Source of the DNA: Ctena decussata
Taxonomy: Eukaryota; Mollusca; Bivalvia; Lucinida; Lucinidae
Reading direction: 5' to 3'
DNA: 64,000 nucleotides
NCBI GenBank assembly: GCA_963989385.1
Contig: OZ022503.1
Location: 69,228,123 to 69,292,122, forward strand
Part shown: in pieces, positions 11,401 through 20,639 of the stretch
Position numbering within the stretch: position 1 is the stretch's first letter
Layout of the letters: the number at the start of each line of letters is the position of its first letter
Program-made: the position numbers and the translations under genes
The notes under the pieces: model-generated
What the model was told of the DNA's origin: nothing
The model's database searches: none
Seen by the model: only the letters and a program-made list of their open reading frames with translations

Positions 11401-13616
11401 GCCCGTGCATAAATTTCCTGTTTACCCTAACTCCATAACCATTCGAAATAAATGGTATGTAGATTATAAAAAATCAATTCAAGGGAAAATAGTAGAACCA
11501 AAAAAGGTACATCTTGTAATTTAGGTTTTCTCCCTTATCCACTTTGGCAAAGCAACTTACCTTGGCAGCTGATTTTTGGTATGATGTGTTAAATATTTAA
11601 ATAATGTTGCAGTCATTAATTATAGAGTGGCTGCCCCTGTTTGTTTGCCTTTCTATCCTCTTGTAAGCAATCTTGTTCATTCTGTTACTGCTTTATAACA
11701 TTTTAACAGGCGTATTATGCGCCGCTTGCGAAGCCCTTGTTCTAATTTTAGAATGAGAACATGTTGTGACTCCTTATTAGAAGTGCATCAATGACACTGT
11801 TCTAAGATGGGGTCATAAACGTATATGAAGAATAACAGGAAGTTATCCCTTATTATCCTTGTGAACCCTCGAATTACTGGTATTGTTTTATCTAGAAGAT
11901 TGTCAAAAAATGCATGGAAAAAAATAAAAAAAGGTTGAAATGTTATATGGAATTTCAATACTGGCTCTGCTTTAAGATATGCAGTTATGTATTATGGTAA
12001 TACTTTATTTCTTTCAGATATGAAAGAACCAGGCTTTGAATTTGTACCGCAAAGACAAGTCATCGAAAAACAGAAGATCTGGCCTCATAAAGAGCCCTTC
12101 CATATGTAAGTCAGAGCTCTTGATAAGTTGGAGTTTTAAAGATAGAGCTGGGATAGTTTTCTTATTTCTCTAACAAAAACCTACGTTGAGACGGTTCTAA
12201 TGAGGGGTATCAACATATGCTTTTGTGGAGAAACATTGAAAATTATCCTTAAACTGTCCCTGTTATTCTTCCTTATCTGAAGCACTGTAGGTTCAAACAA
12301 AGTGCTATAGGTCACTTTAGATAGGAATGCTTAGAACAGCTTTTGCATCTTTATTGGATCATGAGAGCCTTCCCTGACTTAAAGAATTTGTTCAGCTGTA
12401 GAGTTCCCTGAAGATGTAAATGAGTCTTATGAAATTCTTCTATATAAAGATGTGTTTTATTCCGGTGTTGATACTATCTTCTTGTGTACCAGACAAGGTT
12501 TTCAGCTATTTCAAACAACCTTCAGTTCTAGATAAGAGGGAGTATTTGGTGATAATTCTGGATAATTCTTGCTAATTCTGCATAAAAACATATTTTGAGA
12601 CCCCTCATCTGAACCGTCTCGACGAAACAGTTCAGATGAGGGGTCACACCATATGGTTTGGATAAGAAATGAGAAAAATTATCCTTGGTTATCATCAAAT
12701 ACTCCCGCTTATCTAGAGCTCTGAACCTTTTCTTACGTCCCATATCCATATCATGGGCTAGGTAATGGAAAAATTTCACACGTAATCTATTCATTAATTG
12801 TATAGATCACACATCTGCCTCATACAGACATTGATGGTACACTGATGTCATAAAGACAGCAAATATGACGTCAGTTTATGCTGCATAGATCATAAATGAC
12901 ATCTGCTTCTTTCACAATCAAATAGAAACCCTTTCAGATGATGTGTGAACTTAAAGCATTTTAACAAGTTCAGCATTTAAAACCGAATGTTGTAACTAAC
13001 ATGCCTAAATTTTGGGACACCTAAAATTATTAATTTTCCATTTGGAACAAATGGAAAATTGATCAGTTTAGGTGTCCCAATACTTATGCAGGAAATGGAA
13101 TTTATCAGAACTTTGTGACGTTAGAAAAATCTGCCCCATGAGAGCACCGAGTTACGAATCATGAGACAACAAGAAAATATTTGACTTGCCCAACAAAAAT
13201 TTTAAATTGTCCTGGGCAGCGGTACAATGAATTTGTGAGACCCTGCGAGTCTGGAAAGATTTTTGTTGCCCTCCAGATTATGGATATCCACGAGTTTCAC
13301 CTGTGTAACAAGTGTTACCTCGCCTTATTCTGTGGAGATGTATCTCCAAATTACCTGGAGCTGTTTCCTTCCCCAAATTTTTACCTAACCTGAAGCTCTG
13401 CTTCTTTACAGATATATGGACAAATATAGAGATGTAAAAGACCTTAATGAAGAAGTACTCAAGGAAAAATTAAGAAGGGCAGACCCATTTAAACCTAGGG
13501 AGAAGCTCAGATATCCCAGCAGTTACAGAATCCCTGACAGTGTGCCGTCATGGCTGAAACTGAAAATTGAAGAACAGAGACAGAAAAAGAATCAGTGGAA
13601 AGATTTAGACGATTAA
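2283..13616 (+). CDS. MRPL38: Mitochondrial ribosomal protein mL38, C-terminal four exons
   Basis: mL38 is a structural protein of the mitochondrial large ribosomal subunit and carries a PEBP-like (phosphatidylethanolamine-binding-like) fold. Four exons join in frame: 2283-2441, 7341-7477, 12018-12105 and 13412-13616, all with AG/GT borders. Together they give about 195 residues. Family landmarks in order are GNIPGDSIKDGEE, LQPFPIKGTGLHRYVFVLYE, MTPMSLAFFQSEWD, DMKEPGFEFVPQ and YMDKYRDVKDL. These match the end of the PEBP domain and the C-terminus of animal mL38. The tail after MDKYRD is about 50 residues longer than in human and ends with PSWLKLKIEEQRQ, a tail of the kind I recall from insect mL38. 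The first exon starts at the third base of a codon, so the N-terminal exons must lie upstream; I found none in 1-2280. The introns (4.9, 4.5 and 1.3 kb) are full of repeats. Confidence 0.9.
2634..3010. mobile_element. Foldback element, GGGATAACT family
   Basis: Inverted arms are GGTTTTATGGTCGGAAATTT and its complement around 2735-2760, with AAATTGTCATTTGG / CCAAATGACAATTT. A related copy is at 32546-32900. Confidence 0.65.
3188..3413. mobile_element. Palindromic element with a second palindrome nested in its loop
   Basis: The outer arms are GGGGAGAGTCGGGTAACTTC near 3190 and GAAGTCACCCGACTCTCCCC ending near 3413. Inside is a complete 70-bp CAAACAGTG palindrome (3238-3305). Confidence 0.8.
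3238..3305. mobile_element. Short palindrome, CAAACAGTG family
   Basis: GCAAACAGTGAAAATCC pairs with GGATTTTCACTGTTTGG; the centre is GAGACGGCTCATTATGAGCC. Other members are at 4402-4470, 14022-14088, 17137-17203, 49617-49681 and 55208-55276. Confidence 0.8.
3493..3699. mobile_element. Foldback MITE, CAGAGCTC/AGATAAG family, degraded
   Basis: Shows GCTCCGGATAAGA, GTTGTGACCCC, TTAGAACTGTCTC and TAGGAGTCACAACATACA, the shared internal signature of this family. Confidence 0.7.
4141..4277. repeat. Near-perfect 130-bp palindrome
   Basis: AAACTACATCGGGTCACGAG and its exact complement meet at GCAAAGTTACTTTGC (4199-4216). The arms extend out to TTAAGGAAT / ATTCCTTAA. Confidence 0.9.
4402..4470. mobile_element. 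Short palindrome, CAAACAGTG family
   Basis: GCAAACAGTGTAGAACCAG ... CTTCACTGTTTGCC with central GTGGCTCATAATGAGCCA. Confidence 0.75.
4692..4827 (-). mobile_element. tRNA-derived SINE
   Basis: On the - strand the head GCTCCTGTAGCTCAGTGGG carries a Pol III A box, followed by a degenerate B box and the same body as 592-711. Confidence 0.7.
4829..5010. mobile_element. Foldback MITE, CAGAGCTC/AGATAAG family, degraded
   Basis: Contains TTCCAGATAAGAAGGGGTAA, AAAACATATGTTGTG and GGTCACAGCATACG. Confidence 0.65.
5325..6079. mobile_element. Inverted-repeat element with opposed C and G tracts
   Basis: GGACCTCTGACAGT near 5328 is complemented by ACTGTCAGAGGTCC near 6061. The interior has 18 C (5731-5748) and 27 G (5818-5844). 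The surrounding DNA (5140-5325, 6310-6560) carries repeated GCGAATGC / TTACGAA-type motifs. No gene was seen. Confidence 0.6.
6852..7026. mobile_element. Foldback MITE, AGGGAAGCAA family, degraded
   Basis: Shares AGGAAATCACCAAAGTTGTT and the GAAGGAAAGAATT centre with the better copies; the arms are eroded. Confidence 0.55.
7027..7253. mobile_element. Foldback MITE, GAGCCGCGACACGAG family
   Basis: GAGCTGGGACGCGAGAAAAC to GTGTCCCGGCTC. Internal signature: GGTTGTGCGCCC, CAGATCAGCCTGAGCATCC and the complement. Confidence 0.85.
7341..7477 (+). CDS. MRPL38: MRPL38 exon B
   Basis: The acceptor CTTTCCACAG ends at 7340 and the donor GTAAG starts at 7478. The exon encodes KERTFHTYEFYRKYQDD followed by MTPMSLAFFQSEWDKTVTDV, which lines up with the RTFRTFDFYKKHQ...MTPAGLSFFQ segment of human mL38. 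Confidence 0.9.
7538..8480 (-). mobile_element. Core-repeat element 1 (pearl/HINE-like)
   Basis: The left end carries a hairpin (CTGAAAGAAGTTCAG near 7546). The body has about four to five units of roughly 155 bp sharing TTTTCAAGGTCACAGGAGGTC and CTCCTGAA.GGATGGA. It lies in MRPL38 intron 3. No coding frame is credible. Confidence 0.7.
8810..10260. mobile_element. Core-repeat element 2
   Basis: CCATATCTC or close forms recur near 8914, 9067, 9238, 9406, 9571, 9727, 9868 and 10018, giving eight units of 141-171 bp. Shared parts include ACAAAGGTCAAGGTCACAC and TTTTTCGTATAGTAATTT. Confidence 0.75.
10732..11744 (-). mobile_element. Core-repeat element 3
   Basis: It runs from TATACGCCTGTTTTG to GGCGTATTATGCGCCGCTTG. 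GCGCGCCATAACT recurs near 10806, 10962 and 11123 (about 158 bp apart). On the - strand it starts ACAAGGGCTTCGCAAGC, the 5' hairpin form described in the findings. Confidence 0.75.
11748..11870. mobile_element. Foldback MITE fragment, CAGAGCTC/AGATAAG family
   Basis: GAACATGTTGTGACTCC, TTAGAAGTG and TGGGGTCATAAACG are recognisable; the ends are lost. Confidence 0.5.
12018..12105 (+). CDS. MRPL38: MRPL38 exon C
   Basis: The acceptor TTTCAG ends at 12017 and the donor GTAAG starts at 12106. The first two bases complete an Asp codon, giving DMKEPGFEFVPQRQVIEKQK and then IWPHKEPFH, matching DMREPVFEF in human mL38. Confidence 0.9.
12145..12289. mobile_element. Foldback MITE, CAGAGCTC/AGATAAG family, partial, in MRPL38 intron 3
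   Basis: GAGACGGTTCTAATGAGGGG with the right end CTTATCTGAAGCACTG; the left arm is shortened. Confidence 0.6.
12523..12723. mobile_element. Foldback MITE, CAGAGCTC/AGATAAG family, with target duplication
   Basis: A 201-bp near-palindrome from CAGTTCTAGATAAG to CTTATCTAGAGCTCTG. It is flanked by AACCTT on both sides (12517-12522, 12724-12729). Confidence 0.85.
13012..13080. mobile_element. Tc1-like 69-bp palindromic remnant
   Basis: TTGGGACACCTAAA and TTTAGGTGTCCCAA bracket ATTTTCCATTTGGAACAAAT and its complement. GTCCCAATACTT is typical of Tc1/mariner ends. Confidence 0.65.
13412..13616 (+). CDS. MRPL38: MRPL38 terminal coding exon
   Basis: The acceptor CTTCTTTACAG ends at 13411. The exon encodes YMDKYRDVKDLNEE, a basic charged stretch, PSWLKLKIEEQRQ and a C-terminal WKDLDD. 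The stop is TAA at 13614-13616. An AATAAA poly(A) signal at 13615-13620 overlaps the stop codon, and a second one lies in the duplicated copy at 13784-13789, so the 3' UTR may be very short or run through the duplicate. Confidence 0.9.
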
Positions 13617-13715
13617 TAAATACCCAATAGAAAATATTGCATGAGTGCGTAACCAGAGCTACAGACAAGAATAGAATTTTGGTGATACTTCTGTGTCAGA
13701 TGGTTTTTCTCATTT

Positions 13716-13866
13716 GTCATGGCTGAAACTGAAAATTGAAGAACAGCGACAAAAACAGAATCATTGGAAAGATTTAGATGATTAATAAATACCCAAAATA
13801 GAGGATATTGCATGAGTGCGTAACCAGAGCTACAGACTAGGATAGAATTTTGGTGATAATTCTGTG
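13716..13866 (+). pseudogene. Tandem duplicate of the end of the MRPL38 last exon plus 3' UTR
   Basis: 13547-13695 and 13716-13866 are close copies offset by 169 bp. The duplicate repeats the last 22 or so codons (LKLKIEEQRQ, WKDLDD), the TAA stop, the AATAAA signal and about 75 bp of 3' UTR. It has no start or acceptor of its own and keeps the reading frame with a few substitutions. It is most likely inert 3' UTR sequence or an alternative tail. Confidence 0.8.
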
Positions 13867-14021
13867 ATGATTGCTGTTTTTGATAGTGGCAGTTCTGAGG
13901 TGCCATAATGTATGTTGACCCTTAAAGGGCCAAAAAAAGCAGACAAAATTTGAAGTCTGCAAAATTTCAACAACAACAAAATTGTCCAAGCTATATCATA
14001 TAGAGAATTTAAAGACTAAAG

Positions 14022-14088
14022 GGCAAACAGTGTAGATCCAGGTGAGGTGGCTCAGTATTTGAGCCACCTCAGCTGGATCTACGCTGTT
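14022..14088. mobile_element. Short palindrome, CAAACAGTG family
   Basis: CAAACAGTGTAGATCCAG pairs with CTGGATCTACGCTGTTT; centre GAGGTGGCTCAG / TGAGCCACCTC. Confidence 0.8.
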
Positions 14089-14102
14089 TTCAAGTTCAAC
14101 TA

Positions 14103-14279
14103 CAGTAGAACTTCAATGGCTCAAACCCTGATGGCTAGTTCACCCTGCCTGGCTAGAACTCTTTTCTTGGTCCCTAGAGGTCACTTTATATGGAAACTAA
14201 CCCTGGATGGCTAGAACTACCCTTGGCTGGAACTAAATTTCATGGTCCCAAGCCTGTTCGAGCCATTGAAGTTCTACTG
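14103..14279. mobile_element. Pogo-like MITE with TA target
   Basis: CAGTAGAACTTCAATGGCTC to GAGCCATTGAAGTTCTACTG with TA on each side. CAGTAGAAC ends and a TA target are the hallmark of pogo/Tigger-type Tc1-mariner elements. Confidence 0.85.
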
Positions 14280-14642
14280 TACTTTCATTTTTGGTTCTTT
14301 TAGTGTTAATATTGTAAAATGAAATCATTCTGGAATTATCATTAAGCTACTCTTGTCCAAAACTGCCTGGTTGTATCTTCTGGGGATATATTCTATGAGT
14401 TATACGACGTTTTGTCAGACTTGACAAGCAAATGAAGAATTTGGTATGAAAAGAACACATCAGTAGTGCAGGAAACCGCCAGTGGCCCAGTGGCTAAATG
14501 CACCTAATTTTAGTCTAGGGCCACCAGAAATCGTCAAAATATGAGCTTTAGTTGCCCAAATTTAGCCATCTGGCAATAATTAATAAATGAATGGGATCTT
14601 TAGCTGGTGGACAGTTTGGGCTACTGAAAGTTCAACCTGTTT

Positions 14643-16307
14643 TTAGCTCACCTGAGCACGAAGTGCTCAAGGTGAGGTATTGTGATCGGTCTTTGTCCGT
14701 CGTCCGTCGTCCGGTCGTGCGTCCGGCGTCAACTTTTGCTTTAAACAACTTCTTCTCCAAAACTGCTAGCCGGATTTCAAAATAATTTCACAGAAATGTT
14801 CCTTGGGGGACTCTCTACCAAAATTGCTCAAATGGTTCCGCTCCGCTGAACAATATGGCCGCCAGAGCTAAAAATAGAAAAACCTTTAAACAACTTCTCC
14901 TCCAAAACTGCTTGGCAGATTTTGAAATAATTTCACAGAAATGTTCCTTAGGAGACCCTCTACCAAAATTGCTCAAACGGTTCCGCACCGCTGAACAATA
15001 TGGCCGCCAGAGCTAAAAATAGAAAAACCTTTAAACGACTTCTCCTCCAAAACTGCTGGGCCGATTTTAAAATAATTTCACAGAAATGTTCTTTAGGACA
15101 CCCTCTACCAAAATTGCTCAAACGGTTCCGCTCCGCTGAACAATATGGCCGCCAGAGCTAAAAATAGAAAAACCTTTAAACGACTTCTCCTCCAAAACTG
15201 CTGGGCCTATTTTGAAATAATTTCACAGAAATGTTCCTTAGGAGACCCTCTACCAAAATTGCTCAAACGGTTCTGCCCAGCTGAACAAAATGGCCACCAG
15301 AGCTAAAAATAGAAAAAAGCTTTAAACATCATCGTTTCTAAAGCCAATGGCTCGATTTCAAAAAAAATTCACAGAAATGTTTTACTCATGGCTCTGACCA
15401 AAAATTGCTCAGACGGTTCCGCTCCGCTGAACAAAATGGCCGCCAGAGCTAAAAATAGAAATAAATCTTAGAATGGCACAGAGGGCACAGTTATGATCCA
15501 ATCATCATGAAACTTTGTCAGAATGTTTATCTTAATGAAATCTAGACCATCTTCGAAACTGGGTCATGTGGGGTCAAAAACTAGGTCACTGGGTCAAATC
15601 TTAGAAAAACCTTGTGCACACTCTAGAGGGCACAGTTATGATCCAATCTTCATGAAACTTTGTCAGAATGTTTATTTATATAAAATCTAGGCCAAATTTG
15701 AATCTGAGTCTTGTGGGGTCAAAAACTAGGTCACTAGGTCAAGTATTAGAAAAACCTCATGTACACTCTAGAGGGCACAGTTATGATCCTATCTACGTGA
15801 AACATTGTCAGAATGTTTACTTTCATGAAATTTATACCAGATTTGAAACTGGGCCATGTCAGGTCAAAAACTAGGTCACTAGGTCAGTTCTTAGAAAAAC
15901 AGCGTGAACGCTTTTGATGACACAGTTTTGTTCTAATCTTCATGAGACTTTGTCAGAATGTTTGTCTCCAACGAATCTGGACCAAGGGTGCAACTTGGTC
16001 ATGTTGGGTCAAAAAGTAGGTCACTAGGTTAAACCTTAGAAAAACATTGTGTACACTCTAGAAGGCACAGTTTTGATAACTTTGCCAGAATGTTCATATC
16101 CAAGAAATCTAGACCAGGTTTGGAACTGGGTCATGTAGGGTCAAAATCTAGGTCATTAGGATAAATCTTATAAAAACCTTAGGTACACAATAAAGGGTTC
16201 ATTTTCCATTTAATCTTTGTGAAACTCTGTCAGTCATATGGATGTCTCTGAGGTTAAGTTCACAGGATACTCAGGTGAGCGATCCAGGGCCATCATGGCC
16301 CTCTTGT
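14643..16307 (-). mobile_element. Core-repeat element 4 with two arrays and terminal hairpins
   Basis: On the - strand it starts ACAAGAGGGCCATGATGGCC and ends in a hairpin (14653-14669, TGAGCAC stem), GGTGAG and CTAA. Array one has five units of about 146 bp (14740-15460), each with ATGGCCGCCAGAGC. Array two has five units of about 145 bp (15470-16190) with GGGCACAGTTATGATCC. Confidence 0.85.
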
Positions 16308-17136
16308 TTATTTGGGCCACCACATTAATCTTGCAAATTTCCAGCATGCATCAAAATATTGGTGACTATTCAAACAATAAAATATTGGGACGTGTTCAAC
16401 AGTTTGTGTGATGTAGTCCCTCAGAATCAGTCATAGTTAAAGAGTGTAGGTACCATATTTACTCAAATGACGGGATTTGCCCTTCAAAACTGTCCCAAAA
16501 ATCTAGATCCATCTTCTAAGATGGATCTAGATCTTTGAGATGGTTTAGGAAGGCAAAATCCCATCTCAAATCAGATTTTCTTAACAAAGACTTAAGACAT
16601 TTGGGGTCATACAAAAGATGGAAAAATATCATAGCCGAATAAGTATGGTAGGCAATGAAGAAAAGTAGAGGTTGGAAGCAAATCAGAGTGCAACCTGGGA
16701 AAAACATTGACCACCAAAGTGCTGTTGTTACTGGTTTTCGTCCCACCAGGGCCTAGCAGAAGCGAGGTATGTATTACTTTTCTGCTGTCATAGGCAGTGG
16801 TAGCATAAACTTTGGTTGGAGTTTGTTTGGTTTGGCTCCGGTTTCAGTGAAAATGCGAAGACAGGCCAGACACTTCATTCCCCAAAATTCTTGTTACAGA
16901 TAGATGCACTGTTCTGGCATGAAGGGGGGATTTCCCTCCCTCACCAAATGCTATCTGTAGCTTCCTTCCATACCTATCCTGAGCTGCAACATGCAAAAGT
17001 GGTGCTTACCTGCAATGACTCAGATCAGCCTGAGCCATGACATGCAAAAATGGTCCTTTACCCTTAAAATGCCAAAAGCAGAAGGCAAATTAGGTCTGAA
17101 ATTTCAAGAAGCTATGCCATATTCAAAGACTAGAGG

Positions 17137-17203
17137 GCAAACAGTATAGAACCAGATGAGGTGGCTTGTTTGGACCCACTTCATCTGTATCTTGGCTGTT
17201 TGC
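17137..17203. mobile_element. Short palindrome, CAAACAGTG family, degraded
   Basis: GGCAAACAGTATAGAACCAG with CTTGGCTGTTTGC; the central palindrome is mutated. Confidence 0.6.
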
Positions 17204-17422
17204 AATTTTATTTATTTTTTTTTTATTTTTTGGCGTGTTAAGTGTTGTTGCATTGTTGCAGTGTTAGCGAAGGTTCAGATCAGCTTGCACATCCATGCAG
17301 TCTGGTCAAATATTTTAATGTTTGCACACATGTGTAGACCCTAAGAAATCTACACGCACAAAACAAAGGCTCTAGACAGATCCACAGACTAGTCTTTGTC
17401 TTGCTGATTGCAAGCATATTAC

Positions 17423-17729
17423 CACAGGGTATAATCGATTCCGCCAATTTTCGCTTCCTGCAGAGACTGTACATCATATCTGGCTTCCGCCGAGACTGTC
17501 TGCAAAATCTTGCTTCCTGCTGAGACTTCTGTACATGGTAAATGGCTTCCTGCAGAGAATGTCCGCGTGATTCTGCTTCCTGCCGAGAGACTCGGCAGGA
17601 AGCAGAATCACGTGGACATTCTCGGCAGGAAGCCATTTCTCGAGGACAGTAGTCTCTGCAGGCGGAAGCCAAATATGACGGACAGTCTCTGCAGGAAGCG
17701 AAAATTGGCGGAATCGATTATACCCTGTG
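17423..17729. mobile_element. 307-bp palindromic MITE with 5-bp target duplication
   Basis: CACAGGGTATAATCGATTCC to GGAATCGATTATACCCTGTG, flanked by ATTAC (17418-17422, 17730-17734). The arms are themselves made of four diverged GGCTTCCTGC..GAGA units. Confidence 0.92.
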
Positions 17730-17740
17730 ATTACTGCTGT

Positions 17741-17925
17741 CAGTACTCCAGATGAGGGATAACAGGGATAATTTAGGATTAATTTTCCATATTTTTCCAT
17801 AAAAACATATGTTGTGACCCCTCATTAGAATCGTCTCAGTGAGAGGGTTCTAATGAAGAGTCACAACATCTGTTTTAGTTGAGAAATAAGAATTATCCTC
17901 AAAATCTCACCTTATCTGGAGCTTT
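17741..17925. mobile_element. Foldback MITE, CAGAGCTC/AGATAAG family
   Basis: CAGTACTCCAGATGAGGG at left, AAAACATATGTTGTGACCCC, AGAGTCACAACATCTG and CTTATCTGGAGC at right. It starts 7 bp after the target duplication of the neighbouring palindrome. Confidence 0.75.
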
Positions 17926-18636
17926 AGAATGATGCGGCTCACACGTCTGTCATGCATAACCTAAATCATACACTTACACAAGGTACCAGCAGATACGTGA
18001 AATCACATTCAATAAAGAAATGAGGTCTGATTGGGATTGAGTAATCTGCATTGTATTAGTCATGATCCATCTCAAGTGATGGGAATAAAGTTTCATCAAA
18101 ACCAAATGAAAACTGAAGGAGTTGCAGCCACAAGTTAAAGATTTGCATTGCTGGACTAATGAAGGGCTGAAACTCTTACAGGAAAGTCTAATGACAACCC
18201 TGACAAAAATATGATCAACTTCATATGGTGATAAATGTATGAGTTTCCTTTCAGAAGATGAACTGAAAACATTAGGAGTTGCAGTCACAAGATTTACCTC
18301 AATGGACTTATCAAGGGCAGTAACACTTCAAGAAAAGGGTCTGAACCTAGCCTCTGTGAAACATATATTACTTCAAAGAGTTTAATAAAAAAAAAAAAAC
18401 AGCAGAAAAGTGAAGGAAAAGTTGCAACCAAAAGACTTGTATTGCTGTGCTGATCAAGGGCTTAAACTCTGGCGGAAGGGTTCAAACATAAGGAAGATAT
18501 AACATGAACTACTTGAGATGGTATTCTAATAGTTTCAAGAAAATCAGATGAAAATTAGAGAGGTTTCCATCACTAGATAAATGAAGGGTTGTAACTTTTG
18601 AGGTAAAAAAATAGCCATCAGAGGAGATGGCAAATC

Positions 18637-19892
18637 CCCCGACCAAAGGCCCCCTGCGCCTTGCTAAACAGGGTGCACTTCAAAACGCATATAAATAGTA
18701 TACTGTCATTCTTTTATGCTCCTTATTGACATTATCTGTTTAACAGCTGCATGATTATCTACCACTCAGACCAAAACAGTATGCCAGATTGCTAAAAAGA
18801 GGTAAAATCTCAAATAGCAACCATGTAGGCAATGTATTGCATATGATACAGTCAACATTTCAAAATGTGTGAATAACTTCTAAAGTACAAGCCCTACAAA
18901 TCTAATTTTGAGCTCTCTAGTAAGTGAATTTGACAAAGAATCCAAATCTGATAAAATCTCAAATAGCAACCATGTAGGCAATGTATTGCATATGATACAG
19001 TCAACATTTCAAAATGTGTGAATAACTTCTAAAGTACAAGCCCTACAAATCTAATTTTGAGCTCTCTAGTAAGTGAATGTGGAGTCACATAGAGTTAGGA
19101 ACACTAATAGGATGTCATGGGGCATGATCATCAAAATTCTAAAAGGTATAAGGCTATTAAAATTGTGGAGCAGGCCAGGGTTATACAGATATGGAGCAGA
19201 GACACAAAACTGCAGCTCAAACTTCCAAAGGGAAATAATTCAGAAAAGTATGAAAGCAAAAGTTGTCATTCTTGTATGAGACAAACTGTCATGATTTGAT
19301 CTCCATATCTGTGAAGTATCATAAAAATATTTCGAAGGGTATTCAAGTTATGGAGCGGACACGAAATCACACCTAAAACCATCAAGGGGAATTAACTCAA
19401 AAAGTAAGAAAGCAAGAGTTGTCACTCTTGTTCACGACACATCAGCATGACCTGTTCTATATCAATGTGAAGTATCATGAAAATATTCCAAAGGGTATTC
19501 AAGTTATGGAGCGGACATGAAATCACACCTAAAACCATCAAGGGGAAATAACTCAAAATGTAAGAAAGCAAGAGTTGTCACTCTTATTCGCGACGCATCG
19601 TCATGACCTGTTCTACATATCTGTGAAGTATCATGAAAATATTCCAAAGGGTATTCAAGTTATGGAGCGGACACGAAATCACACCTAAAACCATCAAGGG
19701 GAAATAACTCAAAAAGTAAGAAAGCAAGAGTTACCATTCTTGCACGCGACACATCGCCATGACCTGTTCTACATAACTGTGAAGTATCATGAAAATATTC
19801 CAAAGGGTATTCAAGATAGGAGCGGACAAGAAACTGTTTGCAGATGGACGGACAGAAATCCGGCTCATCGCTGTATCCCCCAAACCTTTCGG

Positions 19893-19924
<32 letters not shown>

Positions 19925-19930
19925 AAAAAG
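18637..19930 (+). mobile_element. Core-repeat element 5
   Basis: It contains a tandem duplicate (near 18805-18945 and 18955-19075, practically identical) and then units of about 155 bp with AAGGGGAAATAACTCAAAA. It ends in CCCCCAAACCTTTCGGTC followed by a 25-base G run (19895-19919). Confidence 0.75.
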
Positions 19931-20434
19931 TTTAAATCATTACCCAAAATAAAAATAGCTGAGTTCAAATGGTGATATCCTGAAAGTGTTCTGAAAGTCA
20001 GCATAATCCTATTGCACCCAGAATAGCCAAAACTCCATAGAGTTTTGGCCGTTCTGAGTGCAATAGGGTTAAAACTTCAGGAGGGGCTGTGGCCATTAGA
20101 GCTGACCCTTGATTTGATGATAATAAGATGTAACTCAGGAAGCTGGGTCCAGTCATGACCCAAATAAAATATGGTCCACGTCAGGTGGTGATAACAATAT
20201 CCTGGAAGTTCATGGAAATCTGAGGGCTTCAGTCTATAGATTGGTCTACTGACAGACAGAACCCATTTATTAAGTCCCTTTGACTATGCTGAGGGACAGC
20301 TATAGTTACACATTCAATCCTCAATCTTAGAACATGCTAGAGCAACGGTCTGAAATCTGTAAATTCAGACTTTCAATGAGTGGATATTTTGAAGTAAGTA
20401 GTTGAAGACTTTTTCAAGGGGAGTTTAAAACTTG

Positions 20435-20590
20435 CAGAGCTCCAGATAAGAGGGGGTAATTGAGAATAATTCAAAGATAATTTTTCTATTTCTCAATGAA
20501 AACGTATGTTGTGACCCTCATTAGAACAGTGAACTGTCTCAGCATGATGGTTCTAACTAGAATTGTTTTTCTACGAAAAAACAGATGTCT
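20435..20590. mobile_element. Foldback MITE, CAGAGCTC/AGATAAG family, right arm eroded
   Basis: CAGAGCTCCAGATAAGAGGG and GTATGTTGTGACCCTCATTA are clear; the right half is mostly lost. Confidence 0.65.
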
Positions 20591-20639
20591 CCCCCCTTTC
20601 TGATGTCAAAAGGATCAGTCATTAAATACAATTTCAAAC

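Noticed and set aside
14740..16190. CRISPR array
   Set aside because: Units are about 146 bp with no short repeat/unique spacer structure, and the genome is eukaryotic.
17280..17800. Long open frames on both strands over the 17.4-kb palindrome (cysteine/serine-arginine-like repeats)
   Set aside because: They are translations of the repeated GGCTTCCTGC unit and its complement, not a protein family.
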